Part shown: positions 1-9,126 of the stretch, piece by piece
Numbering within the stretch: position 1 is the first letter of the stretch
Layout of the letters: each line of letters opens with the position of its first letter
Origin: Corynebacterium caspium DSM 44850
Lineage (GTDB): Bacteria > Actinomycetota > Actinomycetes > Mycobacteriales > Mycobacteriaceae
Length of the DNA stretch: 64,000 bases
Assembly: GCF_030440555.1 (NCBI RefSeq)
Contig: NZ_CP047118.1
Coordinates: 1,798,001-1,862,000 of the forward strand
Direction of reading: 5' to 3'
The notes under the pieces: model-generated
Told to the model about the DNA's origin: nothing
Database searches by the model: none
The model's input: the letters and a program-made list of their open reading frames with translations, nothing else
Translations under genes and position numbers: made by a program

Positions 1-372
1 GAAGTGATCGAAAAGCCGAAACCTAAACCTGCGCCTAAGCCTTCAATGATGGCCCAAAAGCGGAAATTACGTTCCCGCTATGTGCCTTTACCCAATGAAG
101 TTTGGGCCTCAGCTGGCTTCCAAACCCCATTTGACGTGGGACAACAATATGCCTCTTGGTGGTACGAAAACGCCGCAACGCAAGATCAACGCGATAAAGC
201 ACATTTATTATCCGGCGGAGGATTGCCAAGCGAGATTGATCGTCCGCTTTTGCAATTTGCCTGTGAAACCCTCCACGAATACACGCTAACTGAAACCCAA
301 AGAGTAAATTTGCGCGATGGCTTCCACGCCGGTATCCGCGGATTACTACTGAGTTTAAAGCGTGATAACTAG
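1..372 (+). CDS. 3' part of an unknown protein (truncated by window edge)
   Basis: The frame is open from base 1 to a TAG stop, so this is probably the C-terminal part of a longer protein; a GTG at base 4 is possible but has no visible ribosome site. The visible part begins with a Lys/Pro stretch (KPKPKPAPKP), then a basic segment, then about 85 residues with a mixed helical look and no signal or membrane segment. I do not recognise the family. It converges on the thioredoxin gene, and a strong hairpin separates the two. The Lys/Pro part could be a linker between a missing N-terminal domain and this C-terminal domain. Confidence 0.6.
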   Translation, partial: EVIEKPKPKPAPKPSMMAQKRKLRSRYVPLPNEVWASAGFQTPFDVGQQYASWWYENAATQDQRDKAHLLSGGGLPSEIDRPLLQFACETLHEYTLTETQRVNLRDGFHAGIRGLLLSLKRDN

Positions 373-421
373 CTCCTAAACACTAATTCACGCCGGTTTT
401 AGGCAAAGACAGGCAAGAAGA

Positions 422-449
422 AGGCCCCAGAGTTATTGCTCTGGGGCCT
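422..449. terminator. Bidirectional terminator hairpin
   Basis: A perfect 11-bp inverted repeat (AGGCCCCAGAG / CTCTGGGGCCT) with a 6-nt loop sits between two convergent genes, ending at 372 (+) and 501 (-). It can end both transcripts. Confidence 0.85.
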
Positions 450-500
450 AAAACTATGGGTAGAAGATTCTTCGCGTGGAAGGCAAAGGAAGCAGGAGAA

Positions 501-905
501 TTAGTCTTGGGTGGGGGATTGGGTATCGGCAGCCTCTGCATCGGCAGCAGCATTTTGAGCCGCAACCTCTTTGCGGACCTGCTCCATATCAATATCCTTG
601 AGCTGTTGTACCAGGTCAGCAAAGGCAGTCGGAGGCAAAGCGCCAGACTCACGGTAAAGCAAAATGCCCTCCCGGAAAGCCAGCAAAGTAGGAATAGCCT
701 GGATCTCAAGTGCAGCAGCTAAGCCCTGGTTAGCCTCAGTATCAAGCTTGGCGAAAACAATATCGTCATGTTTCTCGGACTCTGCCTCAAAAGTAGGAGC
801 GAAGGCGCGGCACGGGCCACACCATGAAGCCCAGGCATCGACAATTGCGATATCAGAGGTAACAATGCTTTCGAAATTGCTCTCGTTAGCTTCAACAGTG
901 GCCAT
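501..905 (-). CDS. Thioredoxin-family protein with acidic tail
   Basis: A 134-residue thioredoxin fold. The redox motif WCGPCR is at residues 28-33, and the cis-Pro loop (AIPTLLAF) follows about 45 residues later, as in true thioredoxins. No signal peptide, so it should act in the cytoplasm as a disulfide reductant fed by thioredoxin reductase. It is longer than classic thioredoxin (about 105 residues): the last 25 residues are Ala/Asp/Glu-rich and low in complexity. A second thioredoxin lies beside trxB at 57.6 kb, so this one is probably the accessory member. The gene is monocistronic, divergent from the copper ATPase. Confidence 0.9.
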   Translation of the reverse strand: MATVEANESNFESIVTSDIAIVDAWASWCGPCRAFAPTFEAESEKHDDIVFAKLDTEANQGLAAALEIQAIPTLLAFREGILLYRESGALPPTAFADLVQQLKDIDMEQVRKEVAAQNAAADAEAADTQSPTQD

Positions 906-1034
906 AAAATGCTCCTAAAAGTATATAAATCAACGATAAAGCTATAAATTATATTGCTTCCATTGTGGCATAACTATTTGAAAGACTTGATTATTCCCGA
1001 CAAGCACAAGTAATTGCCATCAGGAAGAAAACAG

Positions 1035-1061
1035 TTGTCAGATACCCCCATGGGGTATACG
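1035..1061 (+). promoter_or_regulatory. copA promoter with CsoR-type copper operator
   Basis: ATACCCC-CAT-GGGGTAT (1042-1058) is a perfect 7-bp inverted repeat of the CsoR type (AT-flanked GC tracts). It lies between a -35-like TTGTCA (1035-1040) and overlaps a -10-like TATACG (1056-1061). The spacer is short (15 bp), so the exact promoter elements are tentative. The operator centre is 20 bp from the GTG start. Confidence 0.7.
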
Positions 1062-1069
1062 GTAGGGGC

Positions 1070-3361
1070 GTGGATACCTCATTGCAATATATAGATCTTG
1101 GCATTACCGGCATGACTTGCACCTCTTGCTCCGCGCGAGTGGAACGCAAGCTCAATAAGGTTGCAGGCGTAAATGCCACAGTAAATTTTGCAACGGAAAC
1201 TGCTGGGATTGAATATGATCCCGCCCAAGTAAAACCCGCAGATTTAATAGCTGTAGTAGAAAAAACTGGGTATGCAGCTTTTCCAATTAGAGGCGAAACT
1301 ACCGCCGAAGATGCAGGCCCAGATAATAATAACACCGGGCATTCCGCCCAAGATGAAATAGCAGCAATCCGAGAAAAAGCCGCCTTAGAGCTAAAACATA
1401 GATTAGATATTTCAGCTCTGCTCACCATCCCAGTATTTATACTTTCCATGGTGCCAGCATTGCAGTTCAACCATTGGCAATGGTTGGCATTTACCCTGGT
1501 TAGCCCAGTTTATATTTGGGGCGGCTGGCCCTTCCACATAAGCACCCTCAAAAACTTAAGACATGGTGCTTTTACCATGGATACGTTAGTTAGCTTAGGC
1601 ACCACAGCTGCTTATTTATGGAGCGTCTGGGCCCTATTTCTGGGTAATGCAGGAGAACCCGGAATGGTCATGGAAATGTCTCTAAGTGCACATACCGGCC
1701 ACGGCGGGCATAATACCGACGCCATCTATTTAGAATCCGTAGCCGTAGTAATTAGCTTCCTTTTACTTGGCAGATGGTGGGAAGAACGCGCTAAAGGACG
1801 CAGTTCTGAGGCCTTGCGCGCCGTATTAGATATGGGTGCCAAAGAAGCCACAGTACTGCGCGGAGAAACTGAAACCCGCATTCCAGTTTCACAACTACAG
1901 GTAGGAGATACCGTCGTAGTGCGCCCCGGAGAAAAAATTCCCGCAGATGGCCAAGTTATTTCCGGAGCCTCAGCAGTGGATGCCTCCTTGATTACCGGCG
2001 AATCAGTACCAGTAGAAGTAGGCCCCGGCGATAAAATTACCGGCGCCACCTTAAATACTTCCGGGCGATTAGTAGTAGAAATTCAACGCGTTGGAGAAAA
2101 CACCACCCTGGCACAATTAGGCCGATTAGTAAGTGCCGCCCAAGCTAGCAAAGCCCCGGTACAGCGCTTAGTAGATCGAATTTCACAAATTTTTGTGCCC
2201 ATCGTACTGCTAATTTCCGCCGCCACCTTAGCTGGACACCTGTTAACGGGCAATAGTGCCGCAGATTCTTTCAGTGCCGCAGTAGCAGTACTAATTATCG
2301 CCTGCCCCTGCGCCTTAGGTTTAGCCACCCCTACCGCATTATTAGTAGGAACCGGACGCGGAGCCCAACTAGGACTAGTAATTAAAGGCCCCGAAATTCT
2401 AGAATCCACCCGGCGCGTAGACACCGTAGTTATGGACAAAACCGGCACCATAACCACCGGCGAAATGACCCTCGGCGAAGTACACGTGCCCGCAGATGGA
2501 AAATTTAGTGCTACCGAAGTGCTCAGACTAGCTGCCGCCGTGGAGGCAGCTTCAGAACATCCCATCGCCAAAGCGATTGTCACCGCCGCCCGGACAACAA
2601 CTGCTACGGAAACAGCGGGCGCCTTGCCAGAGGTCACAAATTTCCACTCCACCGCCGGTTTTGGCGTAACCGGCCAGGTAGCCGGATATCAAGTAGAAGT
2701 TGGCCGGCCGACCACCGAAAATAAAGCCGCCACAGCCACCGCTGTACAAGCTGCGACAGCCGCTGGGGAAACTGCGGTAGTAGTACAAATTGCTGGAGAA
2801 ATAGCCGGATTTATTACCGTGCGCGATACCATCCGGGAAACTAGTGCGGCCGCTATTAAAGAGCTTAAAAATTTGGGCTTAGAGCCGTGGATCCTAAGCG
2901 GGGATAATCTAGGTGCTGCCCAAGCAGTGGCTCGTCAAGTAGGTGTTGCCCCCGAGCATGTAATAGCAGGAGTACTACCTGATGCCAAAGTTTCCACTAT
3001 TGCCGATTTAAGGGAAGGCGGCAAGGTAGTAGCCATGGTAGGAGATGGCGTTAATGACGCCGCCGCTCTAGCCACCGCAGATCTCGGCCTAGCCATGGGT
3101 GCTGGATCAGATGTGGCCATCGAGGCCTCTGATATCACGGTTATGAATAATGATTTACGGAGTGCAGCTACAGCCTTACGGCTTTCCCGAGCCACCTTAA
3201 GCACCATTAGGATGAATCTATTTTGGGCCTTTATTTATAATATTGTGCTAATTCCGGTGGCTGCGCTGGGATTATTAAACCCCATGTTCGCCGGAATTGC
3301 GATGTCTCTATCTTCAGTATTTGTGGTGACAAATTCCCTGCGACTAAAACGTTTTGCCTAG
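1070..3361 (+). CDS. copA: Copper-translocating P1B-type ATPase
   Basis: A 763-residue heavy-metal ATPase that exports Cu(I) across the plasma membrane at the cost of ATP. In order: one N-terminal HMA domain with GMTCTSC (residues 14-20); membrane helices, with a His-rich loop (HTGHGGH) after the third or fourth; TGES actuator motif; the CPC metal site (about residue 412); the phosphorylation motif DKTGT (about 456); HP and GDGVND motifs; two final helices. Length is normal for the CopA/CtpV group. The GTG start places the predicted transcription start on or next to the start codon, so the mRNA may be leaderless. No CsoR regulator or CopZ chaperone gene is next to it, so control must be in trans. 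Confidence 0.95.
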   Translation: MDTSLQYIDLGITGMTCTSCSARVERKLNKVAGVNATVNFATETAGIEYDPAQVKPADLIAVVEKTGYAAFPIRGETTAEDAGPDNNNTGHSAQDEIAAIREKAALELKHRLDISALLTIPVFILSMVPALQFNHWQWLAFTLVSPVYIWGGWPFHISTLKNLRHGAFTMDTLVSLGTTAAYLWSVWALFLGNAGEPGMVMEMSLSAHTGHGGHNTDAIYLESVAVVISFLLLGRWWEERAKGRSSEALRAVLDMGAKEATVLRGETETRIPVSQLQVGDTVVVRPGEKIPADGQVISGASAVDASLITGESVPVEVGPGDKITGATLNTSGRLVVEIQRVGENTTLAQLGRLVSAAQASKAPVQRLVDRISQIFVPIVLLISAATLAGHLLTGNSAADSFSAAVAVLIIACPCALGLATPTALLVGTGRGAQLGLVIKGPEILESTRRVDTVVMDKTGTITTGEMTLGEVHVPADGKFSATEVLRLAAAVEAASEHPIAKAIVTAARTTTATETAGALPEVTNFHSTAGFGVTGQVAGYQVEVGRPTTENKAATATAVQAATAAGETAVVVQIAGEIAGFITVRDTIRETSAAAIKELKNLGLEPWILSGDNLGAAQAVARQVGVAPEHVIAGVLPDAKVSTIADLREGGKVVAMVGDGVNDAAALATADLGLAMGAGSDVAIEASDITVMNNDLRSAATALRLSRATLSTIRMNLFWAFIYNIVLIPVAALGLLNPMFAGIAMSLSSVFVVTNSLRLKRFA

Positions 3362-3372
3362 CAAATTTGGTG

Positions 3373-4908
3373 TTAATCGCGCGCCATATTATTAAAACGC
3401 GAGTACTGCAGCTGGTGGACCACGGTGATAGTGCCGATAGGTCCACCGCGGTGCTTGGCAATAATTATGTCAGCTTCACCGGCGCGTTCATCCTCATTAT
3501 TTTGCGAATCGGGTCGGAAAAGCAACATTACGATATCCGCATCCTGTTCCAAAGAACCAGATTCACGCAGGTCAGAAAGCTGTGGTTTTTTATCAGTACG
3601 AGATTCCGGACCACGGTTTAGCTGCGAAATAGCAATAAGCGGAACATCTAATTCCTTAGCTAAGAGCTTGAGCTGACGAGAAAATTCCGCCACTTCTTGC
3701 TGACGAGATTCCACCTTTTTACCGGAACTCATAAGCTGCAAATAATCCAGCACAATAAATTTAAGGTCATGTTTTTGCTTGAGCCGGCGCGCTTTAGCCC
3801 GAATATCCATCATGGTCATACTGGCGGAATCATCAATAAATATGGGGGCTTTTTCCAAATCTGGATAAACACTAACTAGGCGCTGCCAATCAGTTTCATC
3901 CAGACGCCCGGCCCGCATATCTGCCAATTTCACATTTGCCTCAGCAGAAAGCATCCGCATAGTTATCTCCGACTTAGACATTTCTAGCGAGAAAATAACT
4001 GAGGCTTGATTATTTCGAATTGCCGCATGCCGCACGAAATCCAAGGCAATAGTTGACTTACCTACACCAGGACGCGCCGCCACAATAATCATCTGGCCAC
4101 CATGCAACCCATTGGTCAGATCATCAAGATCAGTAAATCCAGTAGGCACGCCCTTAGCCTGGCCACCTTGATCATTTATTAGCTTAAGTTCTTCAAAAGC
4201 TGGATCAATCAAATCTCGGATTGCAGAATAATCCTCAGCGGAATTATTGCGGTTAATCCCAAATACTTCCTGCTGGGCCATATCCACTACGGCATCGACT
4301 TCAGCACCTTCTGCACCTTCATAACCTAGCTGTACGACGCGAGTACCTGCATCAACAAGGCGTCTTAGAAGCGCTTTTTCTTCCACAATCTCTGCGTAGT
4401 ACCGCGCATTAGCAGCGGTGGGCACCGTAGCAATAAGAGTGTGTATATAAGGGGCCCCGCCTACCCGATCTAACTCATTTTGGCGATCCAAACGTCCCGA
4501 AACAATGACGGGATCAATTTCTTTAGATTCCGCAAAAAGATCAATAATTGCCTGGTAAATCAGGGTATGCGCAGGATGATAGAAATCCTCCGGGCGCAAA
4601 ATCTCAATAACATCCAAAATAGCGTGGGCACTGAGCAGCATAGCGCCCAAAACACCCTGCTCAGCCTCTTTATCGTGGGGAGGTTGCCGGAAACCACCCT
4701 GATTTCCGCTTCCTCCACGCTCCCCTCGCGAATTCGAGTATTGCTGCGAAAATTTCCCCGCCTGCGAAGTTGAGGAAGTATAAGTGCTCTGATAGCCGCC
4801 AAGACCGCCACCATCGTAGGGATATTCCCCCTGCGCCTCATCATCTGGCAGCTGCGCGAAAGCATCGTCGTCAAAACTGGCAGGAGTTGCATCAACACCG
4901 GAAGTCAT
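3373..4908 (-). CDS. dnaB: Replicative DNA helicase DnaB
   Basis: About 511 residues: a disordered Gln/Gly/Ser-rich N-terminal 70 residues, then the DnaB N-terminal domain (DKEAEQGVLGAML), a linker helix and the RecA-like ATPase core with Walker A GVGKST and Walker B (FIVLDYLQLM). It unwinds DNA at the replication fork as a hexamer. No intein is present. The ATG at 4908 is preferred, but an in-frame TTG at 4914 is 5 nt from an AGAAAGG ribosome site and cannot be excluded. It follows the rpsF-ssb-rplI block as in related genomes, with a GH15 gene in between. It converges closely with copA (11 bp), without a clear terminator hairpin. Confidence 0.97.
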   Translation of the reverse strand: MTSGVDATPASFDDDAFAQLPDDEAQGEYPYDGGGLGGYQSTYTSSTSQAGKFSQQYSNSRGERGGSGNQGGFRQPPHDKEAEQGVLGAMLLSAHAILDVIEILRPEDFYHPAHTLIYQAIIDLFAESKEIDPVIVSGRLDRQNELDRVGGAPYIHTLIATVPTAANARYYAEIVEEKALLRRLVDAGTRVVQLGYEGAEGAEVDAVVDMAQQEVFGINRNNSAEDYSAIRDLIDPAFEELKLINDQGGQAKGVPTGFTDLDDLTNGLHGGQMIIVAARPGVGKSTIALDFVRHAAIRNNQASVIFSLEMSKSEITMRMLSAEANVKLADMRAGRLDETDWQRLVSVYPDLEKAPIFIDDSASMTMMDIRAKARRLKQKHDLKFIVLDYLQLMSSGKKVESRQQEVAEFSRQLKLLAKELDVPLIAISQLNRGPESRTDKKPQLSDLRESGSLEQDADIVMLLFRPDSQNNEDERAGEADIIIAKHRGGPIGTITVVHQLQYSRFNNMARD

Positions 4909-5001
4909 TACCAAACCAACCTTTCTTCCTTAAGTATTGAGCAGAATTCCTGAACGTGCACTCGAAACTATATAGGTGCACTTCCCACGGGCATTTGACA
5001 G

Positions 5002-6729
5002 CTAAGTGCGCAGCGAAGCCGCGCGGATGGCATCTGCAGCCCGAACCAAGCCTAAATGGCTAAAAGCTTGCGGAAAATTGCCGGCCAAACGCTGAGTTTC
5101 TGGATCATACTCCTCAGCCAAAAGACCCAGTTCGCTAGTTACTGCATTTAGTCTACGGAATAGTGTGCGCGCATCCTCTAATCGCCCTGGGGTGCGCGCA
5201 TACTGCTCGACCAACCAGAAAGAACAGATCAAAAATGGGTACTCTTCACCTTCTAAACCATCTAAACCTGCCGCAGTGCGATACCGGTATAAATAGCCCT
5301 CAGGACTCATTAACTCATTTTCGATGCGTTCCACCGTGGCCAACATATGGGGATCATCAGGGGCACAAAAACCAGTAATCGGAATCTGCAATAAACTCGA
5401 ATCCACTTCATCGACCCCATAAGCTTGGATAAATGATCCCGTGAGCTTATCGACACCACGCTCCATAATTTCGGCGCGCAAGCGATCCCGATATTCCTCC
5501 CACCTGGCAACATCACCAGCGAAACCGCATTCGCGCGCCGTTAATACCGCTTCATTTAGGGCTGCCCACATCATGACGCGACCATGGGTAAAGAAATGTA
5601 ATTCGCCGCGCATTTCCCAAATGCCATGGTCTCGGCGGTCATAATTACGAATTACAAAATCTGCAATCTTGCACTGTAAATCCCAAGTGGTGCTATCGGG
5701 AAGAATACCGGCCCGGCGAATTTCCCCGAGAGCTAGCATGACTTCGCCGGCAACATCTGCTTGATATTGGTCAAAAGCTCCATTACCAATACGCACCGGG
5801 CGAGAATTTTCATAGCCTGGCAAATACTCAATAACTCTTTCGTGGAGCTCTTTTTCCCCGCCAAGACCATACATAATTAACATATTTTCTGGCAGCTCAT
5901 CGAGAGTATTTTTTAGCCACTTCACCCAAGCTGTAGCCGCATCATGATAGCCATGGCGAACCAATACCTCAATGGTTAGCGCGGAATCACGTAACCAGGT
6001 ATAGCGATAATCCCAATTTCTGCCACCCCCGAAAAGTTCTGGCAATGAGGCCGTAGGTGCGGCCACCATGCTGCCTAATTCGGCATGGGAGAGCGCTTCA
6101 AGCACTAATAAAGAAATACCTTCTATATGGTCCTGACCCGGAGCTGACCACATATCTTGGGCAGCGCGCTGTGCCGTGGAAATATCTGGAGTATCCGAAA
6201 ATTCTGCCAGCTGCTCACTACCAGGACCAGTAACGTTTGGAAAGTGGGTAGAAAGGGTCCAAATATGGGTTTCTGTGGCACTGAGCTGCAAAGTAGAGGA
6301 GAAATCCCCCGAAATAAATAGCGTGCCATCCTCACTGGGCTGAATTGGCCAACGTCCATAATCGGCAGTGGGTCGAAAATCATTTTCAATGATTACCGAA
6401 CCCTCCAGGCAATGCGCAGAGCGCAATAACTCAGCATAAGTATGCGGTGGCGCCATAAGATCAGTTATTACAGCCTTACCATCAGGGCCCTGCCAAGTGG
6501 TTTCTAAGACTAGAGTGCCTGGCAGATAACGCCAGTTAATGATTTCTCCATCCCGCACACTGAGCTTCCACCGGCCGTGTTCTGGGGTTCCAAGAATTGC
6601 GCTAAATATCGCTGGGGAATCAAATCTTGGCAAACACAGCCAATCGATTGAGCCATCGCGGCATACCAGGGCAGAACCGCAGCGGTTACTCAAAAGTGCG
6701 TAATCTTCAAGCGGGCGAAATTGAGTCAT
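5002..6729 (-). CDS. GH15 family glycosidase, trehalase/glucoamylase-like
   Basis: About 575 residues. The N-terminal beta-sandwich of actinobacterial GH15 enzymes (RPLEDYALLSNRCGSALV, DGSIDWLCLPRFDSPA) is followed by the (alpha/alpha)6 catalytic barrel with GGGRNWDYRYTWLRDSAL, and a second conserved acidic region near GLEGEEYPFLICSFW. Mycobacterial relatives of this architecture are cytosolic trehalases, which split trehalose to glucose; glucoamylase-type activity is the alternative. No signal peptide. The ATG at 6729 is preferred over an in-frame GTG at 6753 because homologues start near MTxFxPLEDY; neither has a good ribosome site. It sits in an otherwise conserved rplI-dnaB interval. Confidence 0.85.
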   Translation of the reverse strand: MTQFRPLEDYALLSNRCGSALVCRDGSIDWLCLPRFDSPAIFSAILGTPEHGRWKLSVRDGEIINWRYLPGTLVLETTWQGPDGKAVITDLMAPPHTYAELLRSAHCLEGSVIIENDFRPTADYGRWPIQPSEDGTLFISGDFSSTLQLSATETHIWTLSTHFPNVTGPGSEQLAEFSDTPDISTAQRAAQDMWSAPGQDHIEGISLLVLEALSHAELGSMVAAPTASLPELFGGGRNWDYRYTWLRDSALTIEVLVRHGYHDAATAWVKWLKNTLDELPENMLIMYGLGGEKELHERVIEYLPGYENSRPVRIGNGAFDQYQADVAGEVMLALGEIRRAGILPDSTTWDLQCKIADFVIRNYDRRDHGIWEMRGELHFFTHGRVMMWAALNEAVLTARECGFAGDVARWEEYRDRLRAEIMERGVDKLTGSFIQAYGVDEVDSSLLQIPITGFCAPDDPHMLATVERIENELMSPEGYLYRYRTAAGLDGLEGEEYPFLICSFWLVEQYARTPGRLEDARTLFRRLNAVTSELGLLAEEYDPETQRLAGNFPQAFSHLGLVRAADAIRAASLRT

Positions 6730-6773
6730 CGTTATTACTTTCGGAGAAACCACAGATGGACAATATGAGAGAT

Positions 6774-6824
6774 AGTGCTAGGCAGTGCTTAGGCAGTGCC
6801 CGGCAGCGCTAGACAGTGCGAGGC
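6774..6824. repeat. Five helically phased 10-bp direct repeats
   Basis: Five consecutive units of consensus AGTGCNNGGC (steps of 10, 11, 10 and 10 bp) lie 45-95 bp upstream of the GH15 start. Unit starts are 6774, 6784, 6795, 6805 and 6815. The one-turn spacing would put every copy on the same face of the helix, which suits a multimeric regulator site. No regulator can be named. Confidence 0.6.
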
Positions 6825-6908
6825 CTTAGCATACCGGGAGGATACTGCTTCATGAAGACCTCACCATACCGTTTGAATGACCAAAATATGAAGTTTATTA
6901 ACAGGGGT

Positions 6909-6958
6909 TGTGGATAACTTTTAGGCATTGGGGATAAGTGCTAATTATCTGTGGATAA
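6909..6958 (-). promoter_or_regulatory. Cluster of three DnaA-box-like sites
   Basis: TGTGGATAA (reverse of the DnaA box TTATCCACA) occurs perfectly at 6909-6917 and 6950-6958, with a one-mismatch copy, TGGGGATAA, at 6929-6937. Steps are 20 and 21 bp, about two helical turns, all in the same orientation. The outer copies extend to TGTGGATAANTTTTAGG. Confidence 0.65.
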
Positions 6959-7182
6959 TTTTTAGGGTGCTCAGATGAGTTATTTCTAAAAACGCTAAGC
7001 TGTGAGCGCCGAAATTATAAATACGCTGGTCATTATACTTAATTAGGGTTTTACTTTTAATCCTGCTAGCGGGGCTGCGGTATTAAGTTGCCAGGAATAC
7101 GCCTAGCTGCAGGTTTAGTTTGGATATGTATCCCGCCAGCGGCCGGCAATAAATTACGGCACTTAAGCCCGACTTTGCGGAC

Positions 7183-7191
7183 TTATCCACA
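7183..7191 (+). promoter_or_regulatory. Fourth DnaA-box-like site, opposite orientation
   Basis: A perfect TTATCCACA lies 225 bp from the three-site cluster and points the other way. The 560-bp gene-free gap 6754-7315 thus holds the phased repeats, four DnaA-box-like sites, an AT-rich core (about 6985-7060) and the rplI terminator. Confidence 0.55.
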
Positions 7192-7210
7192 ATTACTGAC
7201 CTAGAAATCA

Positions 7211-7246
7211 TTTATGGCCCCTGCGGTAATTCGCAAGGGCCATAAA
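7211..7246 (-). terminator. Terminator of the rpsF-ssb-rplI operon
   Basis: TTTATGGCCC pairs with GGGCCATAAA, then one mismatch, then TGCG/CGCA around a 6-nt loop. It lies 70 bp past the rplI stop. Confidence 0.8.
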
Positions 7247-7315
7247 TGTGCTGTTGTCGTTGGGGTGAATACGTGGTGTCGAATCACGCACTACCCGTCG
7301 TCTTGAACGCGTGTA

Positions 7316-7768
7316 CTACGCGGAGACGACCTCAAAGTTCACGTTTGCCGGCACGTTTTCGTGCAGCTTAACTTCCACGTTGTACTTACCAGTGGATTTT
7401 ACGGTGCCCTTAGGAAGCACGATTACGCGCTTATCTAGGACGGGTCCACCAGCAGTCTTAATGGCTTCAGCGATATCTGCGGCACTTACGGATCCAAAGA
7501 GCTTGCCCTTTTCCGAAGTGCGCATACGCACGATCACATTTTCCAGGTTCTGGAGTTGTTGCTTGATTTCCTGAGCGTGTTCCAGACCGCGAATTGCACG
7601 GCTTTCCTGGGCACGACGGATACCTTCAATTTGCTTCTCTGCGCCACGGGTTGCCACGATGGCTAGCCCACGAGGAAGCAGATAGTTACGTCCGTAGCCG
7701 GATTTAACCTCTACGATGTCGCCAGCGACACCTAGGTTATCCACGGCAGCGGTGAGGATCAGCTTCAT
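7316..7768 (-). CDS. rplI: 50S ribosomal protein L9
   Basis: A 150-residue protein with the L9 N-terminal signature (MKLILTAAVDNLGVAGDIVEVKSGYGRNYLLPRGLA), a long central helix and the C-terminal RNA-binding domain. It binds 23S rRNA in the large subunit. Third gene of rpsF-ssb-rplI; rpsR, which many bacteria keep between ssb and rplI, is absent here. A GCAGGG ribosome site precedes the ATG. Confidence 0.98.
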   Translation of the reverse strand: MKLILTAAVDNLGVAGDIVEVKSGYGRNYLLPRGLAIVATRGAEKQIEGIRRAQESRAIRGLEHAQEIKQQLQNLENVIVRMRTSEKGKLFGSVSAADIAEAIKTAGGPVLDKRVIVLPKGTVKSTGKYNVEVKLHENVPANVNFEVVSA

Positions 7769-7819
7769 GATCCCTGCCTTTCTGGGTGATATTTGGTGAG
7801 GAAGGAACGGCGTTGCGAT

Positions 7820-8383
7820 TTAGAACGGAGGTTCATCATCAGCACCGAATCCGCCACCGGCGGGAGGTGCTGAATTCCATGGATCATTTACAGGATTCAT
7901 CGGAGCTGCATTTTGATTGCCAGCTGGGGCCGAAGCCTGCTGGTTGCCACCAAATCCCCCAAAACCGCCACGCGGTGCTGGGTTACTGCCACCACCAAAG
8001 TTTCCGCCACCCTCGCGAGGATTACGGTTTACCTGGGCAGTAGCATATTTGAGGGCGGGGCCGACTTCATCGACTTCAATCTCATAAACAGTGCGGCTTT
8101 CACCTTCGCGGTTCTGATAAGAACGCTGACGAAGACGGCCGACAACAATTGCGCGCATCCCTTTTGAGAGGGATTCGGCAACGTTTTCAGCAGCTTGCCG
8201 CCACACATTGCAGGTCAGGAAAAGTGCCTCTCCGTCCTCCCACTGATTCGTTTCGCGGTTAAAGCGGCGTGGTGTGGAAGCAATACGGAAATTAGCTACC
8301 GCTGCACCGTTAGGGGTGAAGCGAAGCTCTGGGTCATTGACAATATTGCCAACAACCGTGATGGTGGTATCTCCCTGTGCCAT
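7820..8383 (-). CDS. ssb: Single-stranded DNA-binding protein
   Basis: A 187-residue SSB: OB-fold from residue 1 to about 115 ([32 protein letters not shown]), then a Gly/Asn/Pro-rich flexible linker and the acidic C-terminal tip DDEPPF that recruits replication and repair partners. It coats ssDNA at forks as a tetramer. It lies between rpsF and rplI in the usual S6-SSB-L9 operon, 51 nt before rplI. Confidence 0.98.
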   Translation of the reverse strand: MAQGDTTITVVGNIVNDPELRFTPNGAAVANFRIASTPRRFNRETNQWEDGEALFLTCNVWRQAAENVAESLSKGMRAIVVGRLRQRSYQNREGESRTVYEIEVDEVGPALKYATAQVNRNPREGGGNFGGGSNPAPRGGFGGFGGNQQASAPAGNQNAAPMNPVNDPWNSAPPAGGGFGADDEPPF

Positions 8384-8439
8384 ATGTGCGACTCCTTAAA
8401 GCATGTAGATGCGGCGGGTAATAAACCTAGTATCCGCGG

Positions 8440-8727
8440 TTACTTATCGGTTCGCAGAACCTTAGTGCGAAGCACGTTGTCATTGAGGTTGAGTAGACGG
8501 TCAAATTCCTTGACGGTGTCAGACTCGCACTCCAGGTTTACGACTACGTACACGCCTTCCTCGTTCTTGGCGATGGGGTATGCAAGACGACGCTTGCCCC
8601 AAACATCAACCTTTTCTACGATGCCTTTATCCTTGCGGACTACATCGAGGAACTTTTCCAGGGACGGGGCTGCAGTGCGTGCATCCTGCGTAGGATGCAG
8701 GATGATCATAATTTCATAGTGACGCAC
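8440..8727 (-). CDS. rpsF: 30S ribosomal protein S6
   Basis: S6 of 95 residues (RHYEIMIILHPTQD, then the ferredoxin-like fold ending LRTDK). The GTG at 8727 is chosen because homologues start MRxYEIMII and an AGGAGG site lies 10 nt upstream (8738-8743). Upstream in-frame ATGs at 8739/8736 overlap that ribosome site. First gene of the operon; the 180-bp gap upstream (8744-8926) should carry the promoter. Confidence 0.97.
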   Translation of the reverse strand: MRHYEIMIILHPTQDARTAAPSLEKFLDVVRKDKGIVEKVDVWGKRRLAYPIAKNEEGVYVVVNLECESDTVKEFDRLLNLNDNVLRTKVLRTDK

Positions 8728-8926
8728 GGACCTCATCACCTCCTATGGTCTGTTGAATTGGATTTCGGCCACACCACATTTATGGCGTAGCAGGAGGGTC
8801 GTTGCGTCAGCAACCTTTTCACAATAGCCCACGGAGCTGGGAAAAGGAAGTAGCTTGCTAGGAATTTGCAAATTAAAACCAGTGCCCGCTGGTTACAAGG
8901 GGTTTAGGGTTAAGCCGCAGCCAGAA

Positions 8927-9109
8927 CTATTGCGGATTTATAGCTGCGTAAAACACTGCAATCAGCGTGGGAATGATCATTACAAATACCAAAGCCCCTG
9001 CACCTAGTAGCCAAGTCCATAAGGGCCGCCACTGCTTCATATAAGCCAGAAAGGCCCCGGCAATACAGAAAAAGCCCAGGAAAACGCTAGCCATGGTGAT
9101 AATCATCAT
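8927..9109 (-). CDS. Small two-helix membrane protein
   Basis: A 60-residue protein made of two hydrophobic helices (ASVFLGFFCIAGAFLAYM and WLLGAGALVFVMIIPTLIAVFYAA) joined by a short basic/Trp-rich loop (KQWRPLWTW). It starts 17 nt after the GT87 gene stop on the same strand and is probably co-transcribed with ponA-GT87. Several Met codons near the start (positions 1, 2, 6) make the exact start uncertain, and no strong ribosome site is seen. Function unknown; an accessory role for the neighbouring membrane glycosyltransferase is only inference. Confidence 0.6.
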   Translation of the reverse strand: MMIITMASVFLGFFCIAGAFLAYMKQWRPLWTWLLGAGALVFVMIIPTLIAVFYAAINPQ

Positions 9110-9126
9110 GAGTTAATTATGTCCGA

